Assembly: GCF_037081675.1 (NCBI RefSeq) | Contig: NZ_JAZAQL010000001.1 | Span: forward strand, 186,001 to 250,000 | Direction of reading: 5' to 3' | DNA from: Halorubellus litoreus | GTDB taxonomy: Archaea > Halobacteriota > Halobacteria > Halobacteriales > Natrialbaceae | DNA length: 64,000 nt | Part shown: positions 44,265-53,343 of the stretch, in pieces | Position numbering within the stretch: the first letter of the stretch is position 1 | Layout of the letters: each line of letters begins with the position of its first letter | The notes under the pieces: model-generated | The model's input: only the letters and a program-made list of their open reading frames with translations | Database searches by the model: none | What the model was told of the DNA's origin: nothing | Position numbers and translations under genes: made by a program

Positions 44265-45428
44265 TCAGTCCGCTGCGCAGTTGTTCGGGCCGAGTTCGAG
44301 TTCGAACGCGGTCTCGTCGTCGATGGTTTCCCGGCCGAGGTTCACGTCGATGATGCGCTCGTAGTTCTGCGGTGGTGGGGACTCGGAGCGGACCGCGTCC
44401 ACGAACGCGTCGCGGTCCCGACCGATGTCGTCGAGCAGGTCGTGAACGCCCTCGACCGTGATGGCGAACGTCCCGTCGTCGGTGCGCGCGACGCCCGGTT
44501 CGTGGTGCCCGGGGAACAGTCGCGTTCCGGGCGAGAGCGAGCCGAGGGTTTCGGTGACGGTCCGGTACAGGCGTTCGGCGAGTTCCTCCGTGGCGGCCTC
44601 CGGGTCCGCGGCGAGTTGCGCTTCGAGGTCCGGTCGCGCGACGCTCTCGACGAACACGGAGTCACCGACGAGGACGACGTCCCCGAACTCGATTCCGGTC
44701 ATCTCCGAGGTGTGCCCCGGGAGGCCGACCGCGCGCAGCTCGGCGTCGCCGAACTGGAGCGTCTCCCCAGTTGCGAGGGGTCGCGCTCCGTACGTGAGGC
44801 CGCGTTCGCGAGCGCCCTCTGGGAGCACCGGTTGCGCGTCGGTGCCGCGAGCGACGTTCCGGACGCCGGAGACGTGGTCCGCGTGAACGTGCGTGTCGAT
44901 GGCGTACACGATGTTCGCGCCGCGGTCGCTGGCGTCGCGCGCGTACCGGTCCGTGAACGCCCGTAGCGGGTCGACGACGACCGCCTCGTCGCCCGCGACG
45001 AGGAGGTAGCTCAGACACCCCGAGGACGGCCGGTCGTACTGGACGAGCGTGCCCGCGGTCGTCTCCGTCTCCGTGGCGGTGATGAGTCGCGCCCACCCCT
45101 CCATGCCGTCCTCCAGGTGGACCGCGTCGACGCCGTCGTCCGCGAGCGCGTTCGCGACCTCCGCACTCGCCTCGCCGACCGCGCACACGACGACGACCGG
45201 CTCGTCGACGTCCGCGACCAGGTCGGCGACGCCGCCGGTCACCTGCGCTTGCACGAACCGCGCGTACGGCACCTGCTCGACGTCGACGTTCGGCCCGGCG
45301 ATACGCCACGCCTCGACCTCGTCGCGGTTCCTGAGGTCGAGCACGGTGACGTGGTCCCCGCGAGCGACGCGGTCCGCGAGCGCTCGCGGCGTCACCGTCG
45401 GCGCGTCAGAGACGTCCTGCGGAGTCAT
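44265..45428 (-). CDS. rhodanese-metallo-beta-lactamase fusion, persulfide dioxygenase-like
   Basis: The 387-residue protein has an N-terminal rhodanese domain (about 10-110, putative active-site Cys in VVVVCAVGEAS) fused to an MBL domain with the metal motif THVHADHVSG, then GHTSEMTGIEF and LFPGHHEPG. The family includes ETHE1/PDO-type enzymes that oxidise persulfides. ATG at 45428 follows ACTTTATCTC on the minus strand (45451-45460). A rubrerythrin gene is divergent. Confidence 0.85.
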   Translation of the reverse strand: MTPQDVSDAPTVTPRALADRVARGDHVTVLDLRNRDEVEAWRIAGPNVDVEQVPYARFVQAQVTGGVADLVADVDEPVVVVCAVGEASAEVANALADDGVDAVHLEDGMEGWARLITATETETTAGTLVQYDRPSSGCLSYLLVAGDEAVVVDPLRAFTDRYARDASDRGANIVYAIDTHVHADHVSGVRNVARGTDAQPVLPEGARERGLTYGARPLATGETLQFGDAELRAVGLPGHTSEMTGIEFGDVVLVGDSVFVESVARPDLEAQLAADPEAATEELAERLYRTVTETLGSLSPGTRLFPGHHEPGVARTDDGTFAITVEGVHDLLDDIGRDRDAFVDAVRSESPPPQNYERIIDVNLGRETIDDETAFELELGPNNCAAD

Positions 45429-45450
45429 ACGTCCCCGTACGGGACGTGGT

Positions 45451-45465
45451 GAGATAAAGTTCAAG
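45451..45465. promoter_or_regulatory. divergent promoter of the MBL and rubrerythrin genes
   Basis: GATAAAGT (minus-strand TATA for 45428) and GTTCAAG (plus-strand TATA for 45490) overlap in the 61-base gap between the two start codons, so the genes may share regulation. Confidence 0.55.
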
Positions 45466-45489
45466 CCCTCGCGCTCGAATCCACCGGGC

Positions 45490-46122
45490 ATGGACGCACC
45501 AGCCCTCCGCGAGACCGTCGAGCGCGAGAAGCAGTCGCAACTGGACCGCCTCGGGTCCTCGAAGTACCTCATCGCGCTCACCGACGCGGACCTCTCCGAG
45601 TCGACGATACTCGGCGCCGTGGCCGAGAGCGAGTACCTGGCGCGCGAGACGTTCGAGGCGCTCGCGTCGATGGAGGACGACGACCGCGCACGGGTGGCGT
45701 TCGAGGCGGTCGCCGACCAGGAAGCCGAGCACTACGACCGCGTCTGCGAGCGTCTCGGTGCGCGACCGGAGCCCGACCACGCCGGTGCGGTCCACGGCTA
45801 CCTCCGCGAGCGCGACGACGCGGTCTCGCGCGTCGCCGGCGCGCTCGTCGGCCGACCGCTCGTCAGTCTCCGCGCGCACACGCAGGTCGTCGGATTCTAC
45901 GTGAACGAGGCCGACGAGACCGGCGCGAACCTCTTCCGCGACCTCAAAGCCGACACCGACGCCGAACTGGAACGCGGGCTCGCCGTGCTGGACGACATCT
46001 GCGAGACCGACGAGGACTGGGAGCGCGCGCAAGCGACCGCCGAGTACGTCGTCCAGCTCGCGTACGACGAGTACGCCGACTCGCTCACGGAGATGGGCGT
46101 CAACCCGAAGTCGACCTGCTGA
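45490..46122 (+). CDS. rubrerythrin-like ferritin-fold protein
   Basis: The 210-residue helical protein has repeated ExxxH-type metal motifs, ESEYLARETFEAL and DQEAEHYDRVCERL in the first half, then LRAHTQVVGFYVNEADE and ADTDAELE. They fit a diiron ferritin-like four-helix bundle. It lacks a rubredoxin domain. ATG at 45490 gives the start MDAPALRETVERE. It may remove peroxide or handle iron; divergent pairing with a persulfide-dioxygenase-like gene hints at redox stress. Confidence 0.75.
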   Translation: MDAPALRETVEREKQSQLDRLGSSKYLIALTDADLSESTILGAVAESEYLARETFEALASMEDDDRARVAFEAVADQEAEHYDRVCERLGARPEPDHAGAVHGYLRERDDAVSRVAGALVGRPLVSLRAHTQVVGFYVNEADETGANLFRDLKADTDAELERGLAVLDDICETDEDWERAQATAEYVVQLAYDEYADSLTEMGVNPKSTC

Positions 46123-46215
46123 GCGGTCGGTCGCCGCGCCGTCCAGCCCTCCGTGACCGGTCGTACCGGCGCGCGAACCCGTATTTTCAAGAGACAGACA
46201 GGAGTAGTGCCGTGC

Positions 46216-46419
46216 ATGAATCATCGCTGTCCGGACTGCGGCGTCACGCTCGAAGCGGTCGACTTCGGGATGCAGGACGCCTGGAAACCACACGTTCGCA
46301 CCGGCGAGAAGAAGGAAGGCTTGCTGGGGAAACTCGGGGTGGACGAGACCGTCCCCGTCGACGCCGGGATGTGTCCCGAGTGCGGGCTCGTCAGACTGTA
46401 CGCGAACGTCGAGGAGTGA
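46216..46419 (+). CDS. small zinc-ribbon protein
   Basis: The 67-residue protein has two CxxC pairs (CPDCG at 5-9 and CPECG at 53-57), probably one zinc site. TATTTTCAAG (46182-46191) lies about 27 bases before ATG 46216. The middle HVRTGEKKEGLLGKLG is basic. The function is unknown; small zinc proteins of this class often regulate growth in haloarchaea. Confidence 0.7.
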   Translation: MNHRCPDCGVTLEAVDFGMQDAWKPHVRTGEKKEGLLGKLGVDETVPVDAGMCPECGLVRLYANVEE

Positions 46420-46459
46420 CGGCGAGCCGGCAATGGGGGACGCGACGCGGACGCGACCA

Positions 46460-47809
46460 CTACTCTGCGGGGTCTTCAGTGCCCGAGGGAGCGTCGACGC
46501 TCTCGGTGACGCTGGCGTCCGTCGCCGCCTCCTCGCCGTCCGCGTCGTCGGCGTCGCCCGCGTCGTCCACGTCGTCCGCGTCGTCCCCGGGCGCGAGCGG
46601 TTCGGGTTCCGGCGGGGACGCGAACTCGGTCGGGGCGTCGGGGTCGACGAGCCACGGGACGACGATCCGCGCGAACTCGAAGAGGAAGACGAGCACGAGC
46701 GGCCCGAGGAAGATGCCGTACCACCCGAAGAGGACGGGGCCGAGCGTGTACGCGAGCATCACGGCGCCGACGTGGAGCGTCCGCCCGCTCACGTATGGGC
46801 GGAGCAACTGGTCGGGGATGTAGTCCACGACGACGAAGGAGACGACGAGGAACGTGACCGGGAACCAGAGCCCGGTCGCGCCCTCGAGTGCGACGAGCGC
46901 GAACAGGTACGCCGCGAGCGGGAGCGTCACGAGCTTGATGCCGATGACGGGGACGAGGCTCGCGACGCCGACGAGGAGCCCGACGAGCACGGGTTCGGGG
47001 ATGCTCGCTGACGCCGGCGAGACGACGTTCAGTGCGACGAACGTCACGACCGCGAGGAACCCCGTGAGGAGCGCGTTCAGGATGTTCCCGAAGTACACGT
47101 TCTTCAGGTCGCGGTCCACGGCGACGAAGTACGATTCGAGGACGCCGCCTTCGGGGACGAAGGTGGCACGCCCCCACGCCGCCAGCCGGTAGTCGTCCCG
47201 CAGGAGGTAGAACGTGATGATGAGGACGATGAACGCGTGCAGGAGGACGTTGAACAGCTGGCCGACGGTTCCCAGCAGGAGGTCGAGGACTTGCGTGAGG
47301 CTCGACCCGAGTTCGAGGTTCGCGAGCTGGGTCGGGTCCGAGAGGATCGTCCGCGCGGTCGCGGAAAGTTCGGTGAAGATCTCGTTCAGGTCGGCGTACG
47401 GCTCGACGAGCGCTGCCAGTTGCCCGCCGAGGTCGCTGTCGAGGACGTCCGCGAGCGACCGGATCGCGACCAGGACCGTCCACGCGACGAGCGCGAGCAC
47501 CGGGAGTCCGACCGTGAGGAGCGTCGCTGCAACTGCGAGCGTCCGCGACCGGATTCGCGGGTGAACGAGGCGGTTGAAGACCGGGCGGGAGACGTAGTAC
47601 GCGAACACGCCGACGACCACCGTCCCGACGTACTGCCAGACGATGAACGCGAACGCGACGGCGAACGCGAACGCGACGACCCAGAGCGCGACGCGGTCGC
47701 GACCGAGATTCGATACTCGCGACGCCACGCCTTCTCCCGACGACCCAGGGCGCCCTGGCTCCTCGCGCCGCGCGTCGTCCGCCTCGTCCGCCCGAGCGTC
47801 CTCTGTCAT
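46460..47809 (-). CDS. AI-2E family (PerM-like) permease
   Basis: The 449-residue protein has about eight transmembrane segments between residues 40 and 395, the family blocks LRDDYRLAAWGRATFVP and GLLVGVASLVPVIGIKL, and acidic N- and C-terminal tails. AI-2E proteins include Na+/H+ antiporters and exporters, and autoinducer transport is doubtful in archaea. ATG at 47809 is preferred to the upstream extension. Confidence 0.88.
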   Translation of the reverse strand: MTEDARADEADDARREEPGRPGSSGEGVASRVSNLGRDRVALWVVAFAFAVAFAFIVWQYVGTVVVGVFAYYVSRPVFNRLVHPRIRSRTLAVAATLLTVGLPVLALVAWTVLVAIRSLADVLDSDLGGQLAALVEPYADLNEIFTELSATARTILSDPTQLANLELGSSLTQVLDLLLGTVGQLFNVLLHAFIVLIITFYLLRDDYRLAAWGRATFVPEGGVLESYFVAVDRDLKNVYFGNILNALLTGFLAVVTFVALNVVSPASASIPEPVLVGLLVGVASLVPVIGIKLVTLPLAAYLFALVALEGATGLWFPVTFLVVSFVVVDYIPDQLLRPYVSGRTLHVGAVMLAYTLGPVLFGWYGIFLGPLVLVFLFEFARIVVPWLVDPDAPTEFASPPEPEPLAPGDDADDVDDAGDADDADGEEAATDASVTESVDAPSGTEDPAE

Positions 47810-47950
47810 ACTGGATTCCTGGTCGTCGTCGCACGACGGGGCCCGGGTGAACCGCCAACGCAGTCCGAAGAACACCGTGCCGACGTGTGCTTCGAATGAC
47901 TAGAGGACCTCGCAGCGAAAAACCATACGTCCACTCTCGCGACCAGTTGC

Positions 47951-47995
47951 TTGCACTCCACCCACCTTCGCGACCAGTTGCTTGCACTCACTCAC
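47951..47995. repeat. 31-bp imperfect tandem repeat at the dehydratase 3' end
   Basis: GCGACCAGTTGCTTGCACTC occurs at 47939-47958 and again at 47970-47989, the second overlapping the last codons and stop of the minus-strand gene. The 31-base spacing is not a multiple of three. Confidence 0.8.
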
Positions 47996-49247
47996 CGCCT
48001 CCCGATACGACCGCCTCGTCGAACAACGTCTCGCCGTCGACCATGTGTTCCTCGACGGCGTCCATGTCGAGGGTCACGCCGAGGCCCGGCTGCTCGGGGA
48101 CCGTGATGTAGCCGTCCTCGATGACGTCCTCCTCGACGAGGTCCTCCCACCAGCCGAGCTCGTAGGAGTGGTACTCGACCGCGAGCGAGTTCGGGATGGC
48201 GGCGGCGACGTGCGCGCTCGCCATGGTCGCCACCGGCGAGGAGACGTTGTGCATCGCGACCGGGACGTAGTACTGGTTCGCGACGTCCGCGACCTTCCGG
48301 GTCTCGCGCATCCCGCCGACCTTCGGGAGGTCGGGTGCGACGATGTCCACCGCCTGGTTCTCGATGAGGCGGCGTTCCTCGGTGACGCGATACCGGTTCT
48401 CGCCGACCGTGATCGGCGTCGTCGTCGACTTCGTCACCTCCTCCTGGACCTCGAGGTTCTCCGGCGGGACCGGGTCCTCGAGCCACCAGACGTCGTACTC
48501 CTCGATGGCGTCAGCGAGTCGCTTCGCGCTCCCGCCCGAGAACGTCCAGTGACAGTCGAACGCGACGTCGGCGCGGTCCTTCACGCGCTCCGTGACCTTC
48601 TCGACGATCTCGGCCTTGTGACGGATCTCGCCGGGGCGGAGGTGACGGTTCGCGCGGTCCTTCTCGAGGCCGCTCGGGACGTCGAGGTCGAACTTGAGGG
48701 CGTCGTACCCGAGTTCCTCGACGACGCGCTCGGCCTCGTCAGCGCACGCTTCGGGGTCGGCTTCCGATTCGGTGTGGCAGTCGCAGTAGACGCGGACGTC
48801 GTCCCGGTACTTCCCGCCCAGGAGCTGGTAGGCGGGGACGTCCAGTATCTTCCCGGCGAGGTCGTGGAGTGCGACCTCGATACCCGAGATGGCGGTGACG
48901 GTGACGCCCTCGACCGACCCTTCGCCGCTCATCTTCTGGACGAGGTGCTCGAAGAGTCGGTCGATGTCGAGGGGGTTCTCGCCGACGATCATCGGCTTCA
49001 TGCGCTCGATGAGTTCGGGGACGCCAGCGCCCCAGTACGCTTCGCCGGTGCCGGTGACGCCGGCGTCGGTGTAGATGCGGACGAGCGTCCACGGGAAGTT
49101 CCCGTCGACCATCGTCGTCTGGACGTCCGTGATCTCGACGTCGCGGCCGCCGCCGCGGTCTCGTGTGACGCCCATCGTCTCGCCCGAGAGTTCGCGCATG
49201 GTGTACTCCGCGTTCGGGTCGTGTAGGTCGGCGTAGTCGACTCCCAT
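47988..49247 (-). CDS. enolase-superfamily sugar-acid dehydratase (gluconate dehydratase-like)
   Basis: The 419-residue protein belongs to the mandelate racemase/muconate lactonizing group: DALKFDLDVPSG, DVAFDCHWTF, WWLEDPVPPENLE and ITVGENRYRV supply the Asp/Glu metal ligands. Haloarchaeal relatives dehydrate gluconate or related aldonic acids in the semi-phosphorylative Entner-Doudoroff route. A KDPG aldolase gene lies 950 bases away, which fits that role. ACTTTACTGG near 49287 may be the promoter. Confidence 0.85.
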   Translation of the reverse strand: MGVDYADLHDPNAEYTMRELSGETMGVTRDRGGGRDVEITDVQTTMVDGNFPWTLVRIYTDAGVTGTGEAYWGAGVPELIERMKPMIVGENPLDIDRLFEHLVQKMSGEGSVEGVTVTAISGIEVALHDLAGKILDVPAYQLLGGKYRDDVRVYCDCHTESEADPEACADEAERVVEELGYDALKFDLDVPSGLEKDRANRHLRPGEIRHKAEIVEKVTERVKDRADVAFDCHWTFSGGSAKRLADAIEEYDVWWLEDPVPPENLEVQEEVTKSTTTPITVGENRYRVTEERRLIENQAVDIVAPDLPKVGGMRETRKVADVANQYYVPVAMHNVSSPVATMASAHVAAAIPNSLAVEYHSYELGWWEDLVEEDVIEDGYITVPEQPGLGVTLDMDAVEEHMVDGETLFDEAVVSGGGE

Positions 49248-49307
49248 AACCCATGGTTTACTCGCAATCCAGTAAAGTTTTCGACGGCGCGGTTGGGTCG
49301 TGGTCGC

Positions 49308-49568
49308 TCACTCGTCCTCGACGACGCGGTCGCGTTCCCAGTCCGGCGGCGGCGAGTTCATGTCCGCCACCTGCTTGCGGATCCACCGGACGTACGCCCC
49401 GAGGACGCCCATGGCGACGACGGAGAACGCGAGCGTCACGAACGCGAGGAGCGTGCCAGCGTCCCCGAGGTCGAGGAACGCGAGCGCGCTCGCTGCCGCC
49501 AGCACGTACAGTCCGAGGACTGCGAACAGCGTCTGCACGGTCAACAACCGCCGAACGAGACCCCACAT
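49308..49568 (-). CDS. small two-helix membrane protein
   Basis: The 86-residue protein has hydrophobic helices at about 11-31 and 38-60, followed by a charged tail with SPPPDWERDRVVEDE. ATG at 49568 gives a clean start; the longer frame overlaps the divergent gene. Not recognised. It lies just upstream of the dehydratase start on the same strand. Confidence 0.6.
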   Translation of the reverse strand: MWGLVRRLLTVQTLFAVLGLYVLAAASALAFLDLGDAGTLLAFVTLAFSVVAMGVLGAYVRWIRKQVADMNSPPPDWERDRVVEDE

Positions 49569-49670
49569 GGTTCCATCACCGACCGCCAGCGTCTTGGCTA
49601 TTGTGACGTCCGCCGCCGAGTCCGACGACAACGTTCGATTCAAACCATCGGCGGCCCTCGTCGTCGAGTG

Positions 49671-50105
49671 ATGTACTCGAGTCACCACGCGGCGCTCTCG
49701 CTCGTCGCGGGCGCAGCGCTGGTTCCGTTCGTCCCGACGGTCCTCCCGGCCGTGGCCGTCGTGGCGTACGCGGTCGTGCTCGGCGTCGCCATCGACTTCG
49801 ACCACTTCCTGGTGGCGCGCTACAACGCCGGGAACTGGCGAGCGCTGCGGGCGTGCGCGACCGACCCGCGGCGCGCGTTCCTCGCGCAGGACGAGATATT
49901 CGACGCGGACGAGGTGTGGCCGCTCGAACGACTGCTCTCGCACGCCGTCCTCGCGGGCGTGCTCGTCGCCACACTCCTCGCGGCCGGGCTCGTGGGACTG
50001 GCCGTGGTGTCGGCGGTGGTGCTGTACGTGCACGTCCTCTCGGACCTCGCGTGGGACGTCGCGCGGCAGGCCGAGTACTTCGAGCGAGTCAGGGAGACCA
50101 CGTGA
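49671..50105 (+). CDS. membrane protein, possibly YdjM/metal-dependent hydrolase-like
   Basis: The 144-residue protein opens MYSSHHAALSLVAGAAL, with about three transmembrane helices and GVAIDFDHFLVARYNAGNW, a His/Asp pattern like the YdjM family of membrane-bound metal-dependent hydrolases. A second His pair (LLSHAV, YVHVLSDLAWD) follows. Catalytic function is uncertain. It is divergent from the 86-residue membrane gene and upstream of the KDPG aldolase gene. Confidence 0.6.
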   Translation: MYSSHHAALSLVAGAALVPFVPTVLPAVAVVAYAVVLGVAIDFDHFLVARYNAGNWRALRACATDPRRAFLAQDEIFDADEVWPLERLLSHAVLAGVLVATLLAAGLVGLAVVSAVVLYVHVLSDLAWDVARQAEYFERVRETT

Positions 50106-50168
50106 CCGCCCGCGGCTTCCGCGCAACGGAAGCCAGCGCGGGTCGCGAACGTCGCCGTGGTGCGTGGG

Positions 50169-50174
50169 TTTATG
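50169..50174 (+). promoter_or_regulatory. TATA-like box deciding the KDPG aldolase start
   Basis: TTTATG is centred about 27 bases before ATG 50199, so the in-frame GTG at 50157 and ATG at 50172 lie in or before the promoter. Confidence 0.55.
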
Positions 50175-50198
50175 TCGTCGCCGAGTGGACTGGGCGAC

Positions 50199-50837
50199 AT
50201 GAACGAGACGGTTTCGCGGATGCGCGAGAGCGGCGTCGTAGCGGTACTTCGAGGGGTCGACGCGTCGGACGTTCGAGCGGTCGGTGACGCGCTCCGCGAC
50301 GGCGGCGTGACGGCGATGGAGGTGACGATGGGGAGCGACGACTCGCTAGCGGCCATCGAGGCGCTCGCCGATCACTATCGCGGCGACGACGTCGTGGTTG
50401 GCGCGGGCACGGTCCTGGACGCGGAGACGGCGCGACAGGTCCAGCTCGCGGGGGCGTCGTTCGTCGTCAGTCCGACGTTCGACGAAGGCGTCGTCGAGAC
50501 CTGCAACCGGTACGGGATTCCGGTCGCCCCCGGCGTCGCGACGCCAACCGAAGCCCTGAACGCGTACGAGGCGGGCGCGGACCTCTGCAAGGTGTTCCCG
50601 GCGTCCTCGTACGGCCCCGGTCATCTGTCGAGCATCAAGGGCCCGCTCCCGCAGATTCCGCTGATGCCGACGGGCGGCGTCGGCCCGGAGAACGCGGCAG
50701 CGTACGTCGAGGCCGGCGCGGAGATGGTCGGCGCCGGCGGCTCGCTCGTCCCCGACGACGCACTCGAACGCGAGGACTACGACGAGATCACGGCGCGCGC
50801 CGAGGAGCTCGTCGGCGTCGTCGAGGACGCGCGGTAA
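50199..50837 (+). CDS. 2-keto-3-deoxy-(6-phospho)gluconate aldolase, KDPG aldolase family
   Basis: The 212-residue class I aldolase has VVAVLRGVDA, GAGTVLDAETARQ, PGVATPTEALNAYEAGADLCKVFPAS (the Schiff-base Lys is in CKVFPA) and TGGVGPENAAAYVEAGA, the bacterial-type KDPG aldolase pattern. It splits KDPG to pyruvate and glyceraldehyde 3-phosphate. With the nearby dehydratase it completes two steps of the semi-phosphorylative Entner-Doudoroff pathway. No kinase is in the window. Confidence 0.9.
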   Translation: MNETVSRMRESGVVAVLRGVDASDVRAVGDALRDGGVTAMEVTMGSDDSLAAIEALADHYRGDDVVVGAGTVLDAETARQVQLAGASFVVSPTFDEGVVETCNRYGIPVAPGVATPTEALNAYEAGADLCKVFPASSYGPGHLSSIKGPLPQIPLMPTGGVGPENAAAYVEAGAEMVGAGGSLVPDDALEREDYDEITARAEELVGVVEDAR

Positions 50838-50845
50838 CGTCGTCG

Positions 50846-51259
50846 ATGCTCAGCTCCTCGCTCGCGTACGGACTGCTGGCGATGGTGACGTGGGGCGTCT
50901 GGTCGGTGATTGCGGAGATGGCGACCGACCACGTGTCGCCGGAGGTGGCGATGGTGGTGTCGTACGGGACGGGTGCGGCAATCGCGTTCGGGTACGTGCT
51001 GTCGCGCCCGGCCTCGATGGAGTTCTCGACGCGCGGGATCGGTATCGCGGCGGTCGCCGGCGTGTTCGCGGGCGTCGGCGCGGTCGCGTTCTACGTCGGT
51101 CTGGACCGCGGGAGTACGAGCGTCGTGACGACGGTTTCGGCGCTCTACTTCGTGGTCGCGGCGGTCATCGCGGTGCTCTTCCTGAACGAGTCCGCGTCGC
51201 TGCGGACGGTCGCCGGTATCGCGACCGCGGGCGTCGCGGTCTGGTTACTCGCCGGCTAA
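50846..51259 (+). CDS. short EamA-type membrane protein (half DMT transporter)
   Basis: The 137-residue protein has five helices of one EamA repeat (LAYGLLAMVTWGVWSVIAEMAT at the start, FLNESASLRTVAGIATAGVAVWLL at the end). Full transporters have two repeats, so this probably dimerises. It starts eight bases after the aldolase stop and is likely cotranscribed, so it may export or import a sugar-acid-related metabolite. The substrate is inference. Confidence 0.75.
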   Translation: MLSSSLAYGLLAMVTWGVWSVIAEMATDHVSPEVAMVVSYGTGAAIAFGYVLSRPASMEFSTRGIGIAAVAGVFAGVGAVAFYVGLDRGSTSVVTTVSALYFVVAAVIAVLFLNESASLRTVAGIATAGVAVWLLAG

Positions 51260-51298
51260 CTCGGTGACTGCGGCGGCCTCGACGGTGGTAGCGGGGAG

Positions 51299-53215
51299 TC
51301 AGCGGTCCGCTTTCGCGAGCTGGAGTTCGACGCGCGTCCCGGCGTCGCCGGTGTCGACGGTGACGTGTCCGCCGCCGGTGCTCGTGATCCAGTTCACGAG
51401 CCAGACGCCGAGGCCGCTCCCGTGTTCGAGCGGGGATTCCTCCGCGCCTTCGAGCACGCGTCGGTCCTGCTCGGGGATGCCGTCGCCGTCGTCGACGACC
51501 GTGACGGACACGAACGCGTCCCGCTCCTCGACCGTGACGCTTGTGACGTCGCCGCCGTGCTCGATGGCGTTCGCGAGGAGTTCGTGAACGGCGAACTCGA
51601 GCTCCCCGCCGACGTTCACCACGGCGGACCCCTCGACCGACAGTATCGCCGGGTCGAGTTCGGCGCGCGCCACGGCACCCCGGACGGCGGTCGCAGCGTC
51701 CGCGTCCGTGATACCGTCGCGGTTCCGAGCGGCTCGTCGGAGTCGCGCCGACTTCTCGCCGAGCGCGACGAGGTCGGCGCTCGTCTCCTTGATGACGTCG
51801 ACGTGCCGCTCGACCGAGGGGTCGAGGGCGGCATCTGCGAGTGCGTCCCCGTGCCCGGTGAGGACGGTCGCGGCGTTCCTGACGTTGTGCCTGAGCACGC
51901 GGTTCAGGACGGAGAGCAATCGATCGCGCTGGTATTGGCGAGTGACGTCGCGCGCCGCGCCCTCGAGCCCGCGGACGTCGCCGTCGACGACCACCGGGAC
52001 GAGGTTCACTTCGATGTGACGGCGGCGCTGGTCGGTGGCGACGACCGTCAGTTGAAGTTCGGAGACGCGGTCCCCGTCGCGAGCGCGAGCGAACGCGTCG
52101 AACGCTCGGTCGCCGTCCTCGTCCGCGATGACGGTGGAGAACGGTTCGCCGACGAGCTCCGCGGGCTCGTACCCGAGGACGGCTTCGACGGTCCCGGACA
52201 CCGACTCGAACACGCCGTCGGCGTCGACGCGGAACACGATGTCGAACGCGGCCTCGGTGACGTTCCGGAGGCGGCGTTCGGTTCGTTCGAGCGCTTCGAT
52301 GCGTTCGCGTTCGTCGCTGACGTCCCGGAAGACGGCGACGACGAGCGTCCGGCCGTCGACTGTGACGGTGTCGGCGCGGAGGGCGACCGGGACGGTCTCT
52401 CCGCGTCGCGTCCGGAACTCGAGGCCGTCGAGCGCGTCGAACCGCGGCTCGCCGACGGCGTCGCGGTCGTCGAGGACGCCGTCGACCTGCGTCGTGAGGT
52501 CCGCGGGGTCGCCGGGGTGGAGTTCCGTGACGTGGACGCCGCGGAGCGTCTCGGGCGCGTACCCGAGGACGTCGGCGGCGGCCTGGTTGACGTCCACGAC
52601 CGTCTGCGTCTGGCGGTCGACGACGAACATCGCGTCCGGTGCGAGCTCGACGAGCCGGTTCGCGACGGGTGCGGCGTCCACGAGTTCGCTCGCTGCCTGC
52701 GGGACGCCGGGCCTGTGGTCGAACGGGTCGTCCGCGGCCGGAACCGGGGCCGTGGTCCGGCCGCCGTCAGCTGTCGTGCCGGCATCCTCGCTGCTTCCTG
52801 CGTCACCTCGCGCCGCGGCCGCGTCCTCGTCTTCCGGGAGTGACGCCGCGTCGACGAGCGCGTCCGCGAGCGCTTCGGGGGTCTCGTCGACGGTCGCCGC
52901 TGGGAGGTACGCGTCGACGCCGCGGGCGACCGCGTCGGTCGCCACGCGCTGGTTCGGGTCGGTCGGCACGAGGACGACCGGGACGTCGGGGCGAACGTCG
53001 CGGACCGTCGAGAGCCGGTCGACGGCGTCGACGGTTCCGTCGTCGTCGCCGAGGACGACGCAGTCCACGCCGAGGGCCGCGTCGCGGTCGACGCCGTCGG
53101 CGTCGCGGGTACGAACCGTGACGCCGGTTGCCGGGAGCGCGTCGCGAACGGCGGTCGTCGCGCTCGCGGGTAATCCGGCCGCGAGCACGACCGCAGAGCG
53201 CCCGACCTTCGTCAT
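51299..53215 (-). CDS. PAS-domain sensor histidine kinase with N-terminal receiver-like domain
   Basis: The 638-residue protein has a degenerate receiver-like region (about 1-125), two PAS domains (about 185-300 with MFVVDRQTQTVVDVNQAAADVLGY, and about 305-430), the phospho-acceptor LNRVLRHNVRNA (H box), N box ELLANAIEHG, and G boxes DDGDGIPE and GSGLGVWLV. There are no membrane helices, so it senses cytoplasmic signals. No response regulator lies beside it. Confidence 0.9.
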   Translation of the reverse strand: MTKVGRSAVVLAAGLPASATTAVRDALPATGVTVRTRDADGVDRDAALGVDCVVLGDDDGTVDAVDRLSTVRDVRPDVPVVLVPTDPNQRVATDAVARGVDAYLPAATVDETPEALADALVDAASLPEDEDAAAARGDAGSSEDAGTTADGGRTTAPVPAADDPFDHRPGVPQAASELVDAAPVANRLVELAPDAMFVVDRQTQTVVDVNQAAADVLGYAPETLRGVHVTELHPGDPADLTTQVDGVLDDRDAVGEPRFDALDGLEFRTRRGETVPVALRADTVTVDGRTLVVAVFRDVSDERERIEALERTERRLRNVTEAAFDIVFRVDADGVFESVSGTVEAVLGYEPAELVGEPFSTVIADEDGDRAFDAFARARDGDRVSELQLTVVATDQRRRHIEVNLVPVVVDGDVRGLEGAARDVTRQYQRDRLLSVLNRVLRHNVRNAATVLTGHGDALADAALDPSVERHVDVIKETSADLVALGEKSARLRRAARNRDGITDADAATAVRGAVARAELDPAILSVEGSAVVNVGGELEFAVHELLANAIEHGGDVTSVTVEERDAFVSVTVVDDGDGIPEQDRRVLEGAEESPLEHGSGLGVWLVNWITSTGGGHVTVDTGDAGTRVELQLAKADR

Positions 53216-53343
53216 TCACCCGTGCTAACCGCTACGTTCGTATCAAAGCACCGCCGACGCAGTCAGCCGCGTTCGAGCCCACGAACGAGCCGTTCGCTGC
53301 GTTCTCGCTCGTCCCGGTCGGTCGCTGGCGGTCGCGTTCGCGG

